Origin: Nematostella vectensis
Taxonomy: Eukaryota; Cnidaria; Anthozoa; Actiniaria; Edwardsiidae
Direction of reading: 5' to 3'
Length of the DNA stretch: 64,000 nucleotides
Assembly: GCF_932526225.1 (NCBI RefSeq)
Contig: NC_064044.1
Coordinates: 8,420,801-8,484,800, forward strand
Shown here: positions 48,901-60,900 of the stretch, one piece after another
Numbering within the stretch: position 1 is the first letter of the stretch
Layout of the letters: every line of letters starts with the position of its first letter
Program-made: the position numbers and the translations under genes
The notes under the pieces: generated by a model
The model's input: only the letters and a program-made list of their open reading frames with translations
Told to the model about the DNA's origin: nothing
Database searches by the model: none

Positions 48901-51900
48901 TTTACTGGAAATGTGTTGGATTGTTGTGAAGTCTCCAATTCCAGGCAAGGCCTTGGTGGTTTAGACAATGTTACTCAGCACATCTTAAATGGTGACCAGA
49001 ACACCATTCCTGGAAACGAATTGGATGGTGGTCATATCCCTCTTCCTGGTAATGTCTCGGATAGTTGTGAAAACTCTGTTTCCAAAAAAGGCCCGGAAAG
49101 TGGCACCTCCACTCTAACTGGACATGACTTGCCTGGAATTTCTGTCTCTGATCAGAACTCATTTGCAGAATTTGACCTTACACCTGTCAAGGAACAGACC
49201 CAGGACACACAGCTAAACGCATTGACTCACTTAGTAGTCGTGGATGTAGAGACCATACCACAACTTACAAATAGCAAGTCAGGAGATCATAATAGGGAGC
49301 AGGGTATTGGTCAAAGAAAACCAATTGCATTTACTGTCTCTATGGACCAGAGAGAGGAAAACTTGGTAGATGTTGGGGAGCTTAATTTGGAACAAGAAAG
49401 AGACGGTAGGGCTGTCACACATGGGTTAAAAAACGTCACCAAATTTCCATCAGGAATGCATAACAGAGTTCATGCTGGTAACAAGCCTACTGCATTTACT
49501 GTTGGATTAGAGGCAAATGATGAGGCTAGTTTTACTGAAAAATTGGACGAGACCCCACTTGAGAATGAAAGACCTGATGTAAAGGCGTTGAGATCCATGT
49601 TTGATTCCAAGACGGCATACGGCAATAATAAAAGAAATGTCAATCGTGAACACTATAGAGGAGAAAAAAAGAGATCTATGTTTGAAATCATGGCAGATTG
49701 TGGATTCGATGTAGGAAATACGACTGATACGACCAGTATCAAGAAACTCGGTTCTCAGTCGTCTTTGCCTAGTGACCTAGCGCCTATTAGTGCAAAGCCG
49801 GTTTCATTCGATGTTATTCTTGAAAGTCCAACAACTAAGAAATTCCCGAAAGCACGCCCTAAAGCATTCCAATCGCAATCTAAAAACAGCAATCAAGACA
49901 AAACTGTTGACATTCCAACCAAAGGATCATTGAAAGATCAGCTTAAAAAAGAAAAAGATGTTAGATGTAATGAATCATATGACCAACAAGCTGGTATCAG
50001 CTTATCAGAGAGCGGGGGAACGAGCGCTATGAAAAGTGAACAGTCTTACGCGTTTGAAGTAAGTTTTGACGAGCCTGATGTAATAACTAATATGAAAACA
50101 AAGGTAAAATCTAAGGACACTGTAAGAAAAGATCTGTTGGATTTGAGCTCTGATCTTAGTGCAGACCTTCCGCAAAAATCTTACGCATTTCAAGCTGATG
50201 TTTGTCAGCCAGCAAAGGCTGTTGGACAAGTATCACACGGAAATGTCGCGACGGAAGAAACTGAGCCATCTTATGTAAGTAGATCTCCGCTAGAGGAAAA
50301 AGGTTGCGTGACATCTGATGTACCGCGCGACAATGTCACGAGGAATCCTCAGGGCCGCGTGAAAGAGATCTTGCGTGACAAGAAAAATATCGCGTCAGGT
50401 ATCGAACCCTTGTCTCCAGACCAATCAGAGTCAAGTATAGACAAATCTTTGCAATCAGCACACGGTATTTCGTTTGATGTTTCCTTTGATGATGTGTCGC
50501 CTGGGAAAACTACTCGTAAGCCAAAACTCGCTCCTAAGAATATTAGACTCAGGAAAAGCAAACGAACCATCGATTCACCTGGGGTTCCATCTATGAACGC
50601 TGCCGGTCAAGAAACGAGCCATAAAGCTAAAAATGGTAAGACCTCGGTGGAACTTGTTGATTCAGTTCAAGCAGAAACTACGTTGAAAGATCCAACATTT
50701 TCTGCCCGCCCAGAAGCTGCAGGAAATGTTGTTCTCTTTGAAACAAATCGACGTGAAGCTGGAAATGATGTATCCTTGGAAGCAAATCGACGTGGAGCTG
50801 GAAATGATGTACCCTTGGAAGCAAATCGACGTGGAACTTACAGTCTCGATGATGTGTCTAAGTCTCTGTGTGACGCAAGCGAGTTTGGTCTAACTTTAGA
50901 ACAAGCTCTTGAAAACCTTGCGAACAAACAAGAGGCTAGTGATTCCGCCAGTCCGCCCACAGCCAAACGAGGAACTTATTCCTTGGACGATGTTTCTAAC
51001 TGTTTGGTGTCTGCTGCCAATGAGGGGCTCAGTGTTGCTGAAGCATTGGACAAGCTAGCGACATCCGAGCAGTTACAAAGGAATTGTACCGAAAGTGTTA
51101 CGAGCAAGCAAGCCACACCCAGCCCTGATCGACGTGGGACGTATGATTTATCTGATGTTTCCAAGTCACTGGATTCCTGTGTGGGTATCGAAACCAAAGC
51201 TGCTGTTAACCAGACAACGCCTGAGAGTGACATATCTGGTCGACGTGGGACGTATGATTTATCTGACGTTTCAAAGTCGCTTGATGCTAGTGAGGCGAGC
51301 GGAATTCTTCCGGAAAACGCTCTCCAGCAGCTGTTGGATGAATGTGAATCCGAGCTACAGCCAGCGAGGGAAGTTAGTGTAGCGCATCGAGATAAGAGGG
51401 GAAATAGGAACCAGGTTTCTTGTTGGAAAAATGATCATGAGGCCTCGACAATTATGACGAAACGGGGTACCTATAACCTGGAAGATCTTGATATAAACCT
51501 TATCCAGGAAGGAGAAGTTAGTTTAGACTCGGATTCCGGTCATGAAAGCTCTAGCGATTCAAACTTGGTTAGACCAAAGAGAGGGACTTTTGACTTAGAG
51601 GAGGTATCGGATACTTTAACAAGTGCGTCGAAGGGAGGAACCTCTGTCGAGGAAGCGTTAGAGAAATTATCGAAGAGTGAAAAGTCTATGAGCCCTCGTC
51701 AATTGAGACGAATAAGGCGACAGGCAAAATGGGGGGCCAACTCACAACAAGGCCCGTTAGATGACTCCTTGGACTCTTCGTCGTATTCTTTGGGAGTCGC
51801 AGGATCGAGAGGGACTTACACTTTGGACCAAGTAGCGCAATCTCTGGAGCTCGCCAAAAGCAAAGGGATCCCAGTCATCGAAGCTCTGAATGACATCGCG

Positions 51901-54900
51901 ACCAGGACGCCAGCTAACGCGGAATCCATTAGTTTGCAGGGTGCTGGTAGTCGCAATACATACACCTTGGACCAAGTCGCTGCCACGCTAGAGTCTGCTA
52001 AGGAGAAAGGTCTTCCCGTTATAACAGCACTAGAGAATTTAGTACAAGAAGGGCAGTCCGACAAGGCCGTGTTTCGGGACCCTGCGGAAGTCGCGGTGCA
52101 CAGGCGTCAGGGTAAATTGGTGAACAGAAAGACCTACGCCCTTGCCAAACCTCTAGAAACCATCGGTGAGGACCATCAACTTCGCCTATTCGATGGCACT
52201 TTGAGAAAGCTTATTCCTTTGAATAAAGATACCACAGGTATTCCAAACCCAACTAGACTATCCAGTGATGAGATATCGGAGAAGAAGCAGCCATCTGTTG
52301 TTCAGACGCTCGACTTGTTAACATCGGCATGTGAGCTCTTGTTAAAAAGCAATAACAAGCCACCCGATCGCAGTCGAGAAGAGATTGATGTTGATGTGGC
52401 AGAGACAACGCCTGCAGTCCTTCCACATGAACCCCCTAAAAGAGGCACATATTCTTTAGATGAAGTCTCCACGTCACTGGAAGGAGCCGTGGCCATGGGA
52501 ATACCAGTCGTCGATGCTCTAGACAACATCGCGTCTGTTCCGCTTAAGAAAAGAAATCGTGCCGAAAGAAAGTTGAAATCCAAAAACTCTAAATCCGAAC
52601 CTGATCTAACTGGCATCCCGATGATTGACTCGAGCAAAGAGACGCACTCATTGTATGACGTCACAGCAGGGCGTGGTCAGGAAACAGAGCGGATCCCTGT
52701 GGTTATCGCTCTTGATGAGTTGACAGACTCCTTATCAAAGTTCTCAGGATCCGTTCGAACGACTGATCAGCAAAGAACACTTGATCAAAGTCAGACCGCC
52801 CATCACACACCCTCTGTTCGCAGAGGATCTGGTGATCAGACTGATACGAAACCCAGGTCCTCACCAGGGGCCTACCCACCGACCATGCGCAATAGCTATT
52901 CCTTGGATGACGTTGTGTCCGCTTTAGAGAAATCCTATGAAACGGGTGTCCAATTTAAGGATTATCTTCCGTCTATGGAATCTGATGATAGTCTTCTACA
53001 AGGGTCTTCCGTGACCAGCGTGGATTCTGCCCACACTATGGAGGAATTCCGAGAATCCACGTCACCTTTTCCAAGAACTAGCTCACCCATGGCGGGTCGA
53101 GCTTTTTCCCCCTTATCTGTTTCACGGATTTCGTCCAGTTACGCATCTGCTGATAACTCTAACGATGATCTCTCCTCGACAGAGCAAAGTTTGCAGATCT
53201 CAAAGGGCTCGTTTTACGCAAGTCCCGGTGTGGATCTTTCAGCGAAGGAGAGCGACTCGCCAAATCAATTGTGTAAATCAAGTGGGCCATTTAGACTGAA
53301 TAGAGCGCGTAGAAAAAGGCTTCCCAAGAAGCATAACGCTTCTGAGGGATTTGACATGGGGTCTGCCTCGTCAAGTGAAAGTATCAGCGAACCTGGATGT
53401 GACGAAAGCTGTTCAAAGCGCGGGACTTACGACTTGAAGGAAGTCAGCGCAAAGCTGGATCCCTCAACAAGTCAAGGCAAAGTGCCAGTAGAAGCTCTTG
53501 AAGAGCTTACATGTCAAGATAAGAAGAGAGGGACGTACAGTTTAGAGGACGTCAGCGAGAAACTGGATGAAGTGCTAGCAATCTCACCGCGACCTGAAAA
53601 AAGAGGGACTTATGGATTAGAGGACGTGAGTAAAAAGCTTGATGAATCGGGACAGAGCACTAAGGTACTGGACGATATATCAAGAGCTTTCTCCAATCCG
53701 GATATCTCGACATATAGGGACTCCAGCAAGGTCTCCCCGTCTTCTAAGAAACGTGGAACTTACAGTCTTGAAGATGTCAGTGAAAAACTCAACGAGAGTT
53801 TACGGGACCATGAGGTAGCCCAAGTGTTGGATGAGCTGTCGAGAGCTGTTTCAACCCCTAATATCTCCACATTCTGCAAAACGACAGGGGAGGAATTAAA
53901 CCCGGGAAGGCGTGGGAAATATAGTGTTGAGGATGTCAATGGAAGAGGTGATCATCTGCTCTCTGATCAAGGCATCGTCGAAGGGAGTAAACCCGGGAAT
54001 AGAGGGACATATAGTTTAGATGATATCGGTAAAGTACTTGATGAATCTCTTTCTAAAGAGGTACCGATTGTAGACCCACTTCGCACTGCAAGTCATAAAG
54101 ATGCTCTAGATTCGAGTAAGCTATCGTTAGAAGATGTCCACTTAGATAGTGGCGATGATGGTAGAATGGATGTGGCACTGAAAGGTACGAGAAACTCTGC
54201 AATCGTAGATGGAGATGGGATAGTAGGAGTAGATAAAGAAACCAAATCCTCCAATAAGTTACCGATATTCCAGCCTAGCAGTAGGGCTACCGAGCTGTTC
54301 CAGTCAGAATCCAATCTTCGGAAAACTAGTGACTCTGAAAGCGTGACTAGCGAATTGGCGGCAAAACACAAATTTGCGAATTTAACGTTATGTGGAACCA
54401 ATGATAGCGTGACGTCAGTTGTTCCCCGTGACAGTGGCACGCCCGAAATTGCGTGTGAAACCACGACTCGATATCCTTTGAGTGATACTGGTGCGCTTGG
54501 CGTGACATCTGAGGCTGGAAGTGTTACTTTATCAGAGGGTACAGGCAATAGGGTGACAGGTGAAAATGTGACCCTTGATAGTGTGATTCCTGAGAGCGTG
54601 ACGCGTGACAGCGTGGTCTCGCGGGGCGTGAAGTGTGGAAAGACGCGCTCTGCATGGCGGCCAAGTGATCAGATTCTTAATCTAGTAGACTCCGCCGAAG
54701 ACAGTGGAATGTCGGTAGCGGAAGTTCTAGAGCAGGCTGCCCAGCTTGCAGAGATGCAAGGTTGGTATTTTTTCTCGATTAGATGTAAAAACTCATAGCT
54801 TGTTGTAGTTTTTATTTTGCTTTATCTCTAGGGCTTGGGACTGCAGAAGGAGGGGGCAGGTTTGGAGGTGAGGTGGGGTAGGATGGGGTGGGGTGGGGTA

Positions 54901-57900
54901 GGGTGGGGTTAGGTGGGGTTGTGTAAAGGAATGGTAGTCCTTTTAGGTACGGTCACCAATCCTTTCTTTTTCTGCCCGCACTGGCTTTACAGTTTATCTA
55001 CCACATTGCCTGTTTTATCCACAGACTGACTGAAAAAGTAAAATTTTCCATATAGCATCTTATCATCTATTCGCTTCTCGGTATAAGATAAGTGGATCTC
55101 GGCAAACGAATGATCATTTGACGAGCACTTGCAAGCTTCAGCATTTCTAAGAGCAAATCGAGATAAATATCCTTGAAATAGCAAGCAAATCGGAAATCTG
55201 AAATTTGAGCAAGCGACTATTCAAGAAACATGGTGCTTGAAAATTTGCTAGCCTATCCGCATTTCAGGGGATTATTCGAAAACCCCTTCTTCCCATGCTT
55301 TTCCGAAAATCCTTTATGATTACCTCTTACAATGCTCATATTCTTCAATCTACCATGAAGTACTGTCTTGCCTCACATTTGTCATCGTTCTTTTATTCAT
55401 TTTTACTTTTTGACCCTGTTCTCATCCTTTCATTAACATATCCACCAGTCTATGTCTTGCCATGACCTCCATAACCATACTTCTCGATAGCTGTTTCTTA
55501 ACACAATCCCTCACTTCATACTCAGCCATATACCCTACTTATCATTAGCTGTATTTTAGCACAAGCCAAATACCCTACCTATCATTAGCTGTATTTTAGC
55601 ACAATCTCCCCACCTCACATTCAACTATATACCCTACTTCTCAATAGCTGTTTTTAACACAATTCCCTCACCTCTCATTCAACCATATACCTTACTACTC
55701 AATAGCTGTATTTTAGCACAATTCCCTCTTATTATATTCAACCATATACCCTTCTCCTTAATAGCTGTTTTATAACACAATTTCAACAAATCACTTTCAA
55801 TCACCTTGCTGCTCAATAGCTGTTTTTTGCTCAGTCCCGTCACATCACATGCATACTTCTCAACAGATGTACTGAGTCTTATTTAGCCAACATTTCCTAC
55901 GTCTTGTGGTCAGCGAGCAAGGCGATTTTAGTTGGGAGCTGTTCGTACGGGGCTTGGTAAGGAGAATGAAGTTTGACTTCGTGTTACGCTTTTCTAAGGT
56001 GAGATTGAGGAGACGGCCTCTGACGAAGAGCAGGATGAAGAGAAAGTGAACTCCAAACAATTGTCTTTGCTCAAAATGCAATTCGAAGAAAAGCGAAGAC
56101 ACATCGAGACTGAGAAAAGACGGAATCAGGAACAGTGGGAAGAGGAGCGCCGGAAACTGGGCCAGACTGCCTTTTGGTATATGATTGGTCGAACTAAAGG
56201 AGAAGAAGTGGCTACTGGGAGTGGTGAGGTAAGGATAGTCTGTTTGTTTGTACTAACTTCCATCAGTTATACTGGTGCGGAAGGCACAACAGAGCTAGGG
56301 CTCCACATCAAGTGCCCCCGTGTGTGTGTTGTTAGTAGGCACTGTCACTGAGGGTGGTCACTGCCAGAGGATTAATTGCGTCCTCAGTGGTTCTTTTGCG
56401 TCCCTTCGGTTCAGGTTAGTGTAATGCAGCTTGAAGAGACGGGACCTCCGGTTTAGTGTCCTTATCCGAGAAGACTGAAAACACGGGAGAATAACTTCAA
56501 CCCACTTGTGACATGGTTTTTTTTATGGATTTTTTGTTGTGAAAGTAACCACTCTACTCCTTATCCACCGTCAATTCCATTCTCGTTTCTTATCCTCTTT
56601 GATAATTGTAGAACCAAGTTACTCAAGCAACCCAGCCTTTCAACATCGTGCCGTCAAGCAGCAAACAACCCCCTCCTGAGCCTGCAAGCTCTGGCCAGCC
56701 GTCGCCTCCTGTCGGAATGTCCACTCCTATTGAATGCATGTCACCGCGTGTTACTTACCAGCCCCCCTTGGTCGAAAACGGACCACAGGGTCCACCGTCA
56801 TTCGGCCACGGCTACCATCCTAAGAGTACTCCCCAAAAACCGGGTTACCAGTCTCCAGGCGTACATCCTGAATTCCAATCCCCTGGCGTGCACCCACCCA
56901 CAGTAAATTCAAGGACTGGATTCCAGTTTCCACCAAGCCATCAAGAGGTCCGGTCACAAGCGCCACAGGCAACCCATCATATTCCACAGGCAATTCATCG
57001 TACTCAACAGGACCCCCAACGTATTCAACAAGAAGCTCGAGATGCACCGCAGGAAGAAATGGAGACGGTTGAATTCAGGCTGTCGAATTTTCCACCAAAT
57101 GTGCGCCCGGGTAGTGAACCAACAAGCGCTGTGACGGCCACGAGTCCATCTTCATCACCTCCTCATCGTAAATGCTGGTCCGTTAATCCCACTGTCCCTC
57201 CCTCCCCTCCGGTATTCGTGCCCCCTGTGCCTGTAGAGGCCGAGAAGCCTGGAACCGAGGGGATAGATGTTACCACTCCGGCGGACCTCGAGGTAGAAGG
57301 GGACAATAAGAAGGGATTTTCTATGTTCATAAGCGAAGACAAGGCACAAGTAGCAGAGGTAAGACAAGTCTGTGATACACCTATTTCAATATAAAGGTTT
57401 TCGGCTCGAATTGCAATTGCCAAATGGCAGGTCTATGACCGAAAGGTATTTTTGGGTAGTAATTATTTGTAAAGGTAAAGGTAATAAATAAACTCAAGTG
57501 TTGTCAGAACTATATTTTTTTTATATTAAATGGATAGTCGTATGTTTCGTTTATGTCTTTCTGAATTCGGAACAAATATTTTGGGATCCACGGGTCCTTT
57601 CGGTTGTAGAACTGCCGTTTGTCAATCTCAATTTCCCGTTTGCACTGACAACGGTTTTTTTTTAAATGGGTGTGTATTTCTTTTTTTTTTCTTTTCAAAC
57701 GCATATATGCGGCTAGTTTCAAGCGTTTATGTACACAGGTAACGTTAAGGTCACCTTTATTTGAAACCCCTATAGAAATGTACTAGACTAAATCTTTGGG
57801 ATGATTTTGATTGTCCATTGTGATGGAATAAGATGCGCAAATTCTACGAGATTCTGATTCTGGCGAGTTTGGTCACCCTGTGTGTATAGCGGCGCGATAG

Positions 57901-60900
57901 GGCCTGGGTTGTTGACGATGGAGTGAAGGGGGTTGTCTCATGCCTAGTGCACACTAGTGACATAACGACATATGCGCACGCACTCTTATGCCTAGTGCAC
58001 ACTAGTGACATAACGACATATGCGCACGCACTCTCATGCCTGGTGCACACTAGTGACATAACGACATATGCGCACGCACTCTTATGCCTAGTGCACACTA
58101 GTGACATAACGACATAACAACGTAAGCGCGCACCCTTTTAAGCCCGACATAACGAAATGCACATAATGACATAAAAGAAAAAAAAAAACATGTTTTTCTT
58201 TTATGTCATTATGCCCATGTCGTTATGTCGGGCTTGACATACGAACATGAAAGGGTCACTAGTGTGCACCCAGGTATCATACAATCACAGTGAACATGAC
58301 ACGTGTTACCGTGATGACGATGGAGTGATATAGGTCCTCCTGACCAATCACAGTGAACATGACGCGTGTTACCGTGATGACGATGGAGTGATTTAAGTCC
58401 TCCTGGCCAATCACAGTGAACATGACGCGTGTTACCGTGATGACGATGGAGTGATATAGGTCCTCCTGACCAATCACAGTGAACGTGACACGTGTTACCG
58501 TGATGCCTTCTCTTTGTAGGGTCTGACTCCTGAGCAGCAAAAGCGAAGAGACAAGTTCCTGAAAATGCGCCAGAAGAGACAGGAGGAGGATAAGGCGAAA
58601 AAAGAAGCCGAGATGGAGAAAAAGAGAAGGTGAGGAATTACCTCGGTTCACCCGGGGTGGATCCTCCATGAAGAACACCCTTGGAAAATTTAAGACCCTA
58701 TGTCAACCGCCTAAATACCAAGTGTGAAATACTATCCACTTTCATCGGCTGATTTGGCAAAGCTATTCTGATATTTTCGATTGAACCTAGTAAATGATGT
58801 ATACAACTTTTATGATGATCATTTCCTGATCCTTTCATACTGCGTCTTTCAATTTTGAATTAAAACACAACAAAGGTGTGGCTGAGGAGAGAAATTAAAC
58901 TTTCAAAAGTTATCGTTTGAAAATGGTGTCCGCTTCGTAAAGGGCCAAATAGTACGTATTTCGGCTTTGCAGGAAGATTCTTTTCTGTTTCTGGTCGCTA
59001 GTTGAGCTTGGATTCTCATCCTACATTTATGTATTCTAAATCCTTTTTAGAAACGAAAATATTAGTAGCTTAGTATCTGCCAGGCTACTCTGAGTCAGCT
59101 GTGTAGAGCCATATTGGAAAGCGTGAGTGTTCAAAGCATGGTGAGACTAGACATTAAGCTAGGGACGAGTCCAAGGAAGACCTAAGAACACAGATAACAT
59201 CGTATAAGCCTAACACCATGTTTGTATTACAGACGCGAGGAGAGGCAGCGCGAAGCTGAAGCGCAGAAGAAACTTGAGGAGGAACGCCGGCAACAGGAGG
59301 AGGAAATAAGGCGAGCACGGTTGCAGCAGGAGAGACTGAGCCGAGCTTCCGACGGCGCAGGGAATGATGGTTACGCAACGTACCGACCGGGGTCTGGGTC
59401 CAACTTGGCCCCAGCTCAAGACGACCACTCGGCATTTGCTGAGTTCAGCGGTATGTTTACTGCCGTCATGCGCAGCTTTCCTTGTAGCACCATTGTGAAA
59501 ATGTAGCGTTAGGGAAAGAAACTGAAATAACGTAAAACCTCTAATAGCCCATCTCCCTCTTAGTACACTATTTTATTTCATCTTTGATTTTGTAGAGGCC
59601 AAAAATACCTAATGCCAAATTCGGTCCAAAAGAGATAATCATTTTGTTTATTTTTATCCCAAAGGTCCCCAGTGTTACGTCAAACCGAGCGGAAAGTCCA
59701 ACCGGAAGTTGATAGTCAACGCTATATCGTACGTTTGTCTGTCTGGGACGGTGAACAAGGACGCCAAGGAACGCTGTCTGCAGGTAAGTTAATAGTCCTG
59801 CAGATAGTCCTGTTTGAAATCCTACTATGCCCGCTGGACAGGCCGACTTGGGACGCAAGTGCTTATGTTCAAGTGCTTATGGTGATGACACGTTAATAAA
59901 ATGGTTTAATAGTGTTCTCATTATCTTTAGGCGATTTCCGAGTCCAACGGCTACCACTTCATGGTGTTGTTCAAAGACGGTCTGAAGTTCCGTGGACTTT
60001 ATTCGTTTAACCCAGAAAATGAACAGGTATCAATTTTATATCCTTTCTCTACTACCTAGGGGAATCACTAGTACCTAGAAGAATTACTAGTACCTAGGGG
60101 AATCACTAGTACCTAGGGGAGTCACCAGTACCTAGGGGAGTCACCAGTACCTAGGGGAGTCACTGGTACCTAGGGGAGTCACTAGTACCTAGGGGAGTCA
60201 CTAGTACCTAGGGGAGTCACTAGTACCTAGGGGAGTCACTAGTACCTAGGGGAGTCACTAGTACCTAGGGGAGTCACTAGTACCTAGGGGAGTCACTAGT
60301 ACCTAGGGGAGTCACTAGTACCTAGGGGAGTCACTAGTACCTAGGGGAGTCACTAGTACCTAGGGGAGTCACTAGTACCTAGGGGAATCACTAGCACCTA
60401 GGGGAGTCACTAGTACCTAGGGGAGTCACTAGTACCTAAGGGAGTCACTAGTACCTAGGGGAGTCACTAGTACCGTGTGGAATCAATCGGGTTTGTTCTT
60501 CGATTGATTCTTACGGTTTGTGGGGGGTTTCGGTCGTGTTTATAAGCGAACTATGTGCTGGGGTAATTTTGAATTGCCAAAACCGACCATTTTTTAGCTT
60601 TCATCGAGTATGAAATCAACATGTTTACGACGACGTTAAAATCCTAAAATCCACCGAATCCTAAAATCGTAGTTCATTGTTCTATAGCTTGTCGGTGTGT
60701 TTCTGGTTTCGGTTCGCTGTCTATCTTCTGCTGTTCCTTTTTTGCTTGCCCATTGCCCAATGGGAATGATAAGGACACTGATACATCGAAAGCGTAAATT
60801 AATCGCTAGTATAGCCTGGTCCACTACATTTTTTTTATCTATTGAGTACCACAGTGGTTACTTTATCACTTATAAGGATAGTTGAAAAGGGAAGAATTTT

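Noticed and set aside
57844..58107. Antisense frame with repeated SACAYVVMSLVCTRH
   Set aside because: It is produced by the 48-bp tandem repeat derived from the MITE end.
57941..58506. CRISPR-like appearance of regularly spaced repeats
   Set aside because: The units are directly adjacent without unique spacers and lie in an animal intron; they are minisatellites.
58277..58678. 133-codon antisense frame with repeated VMFTVIGQEDL
   Set aside because: It is produced by the 63-bp minisatellite, whose length is a multiple of three.
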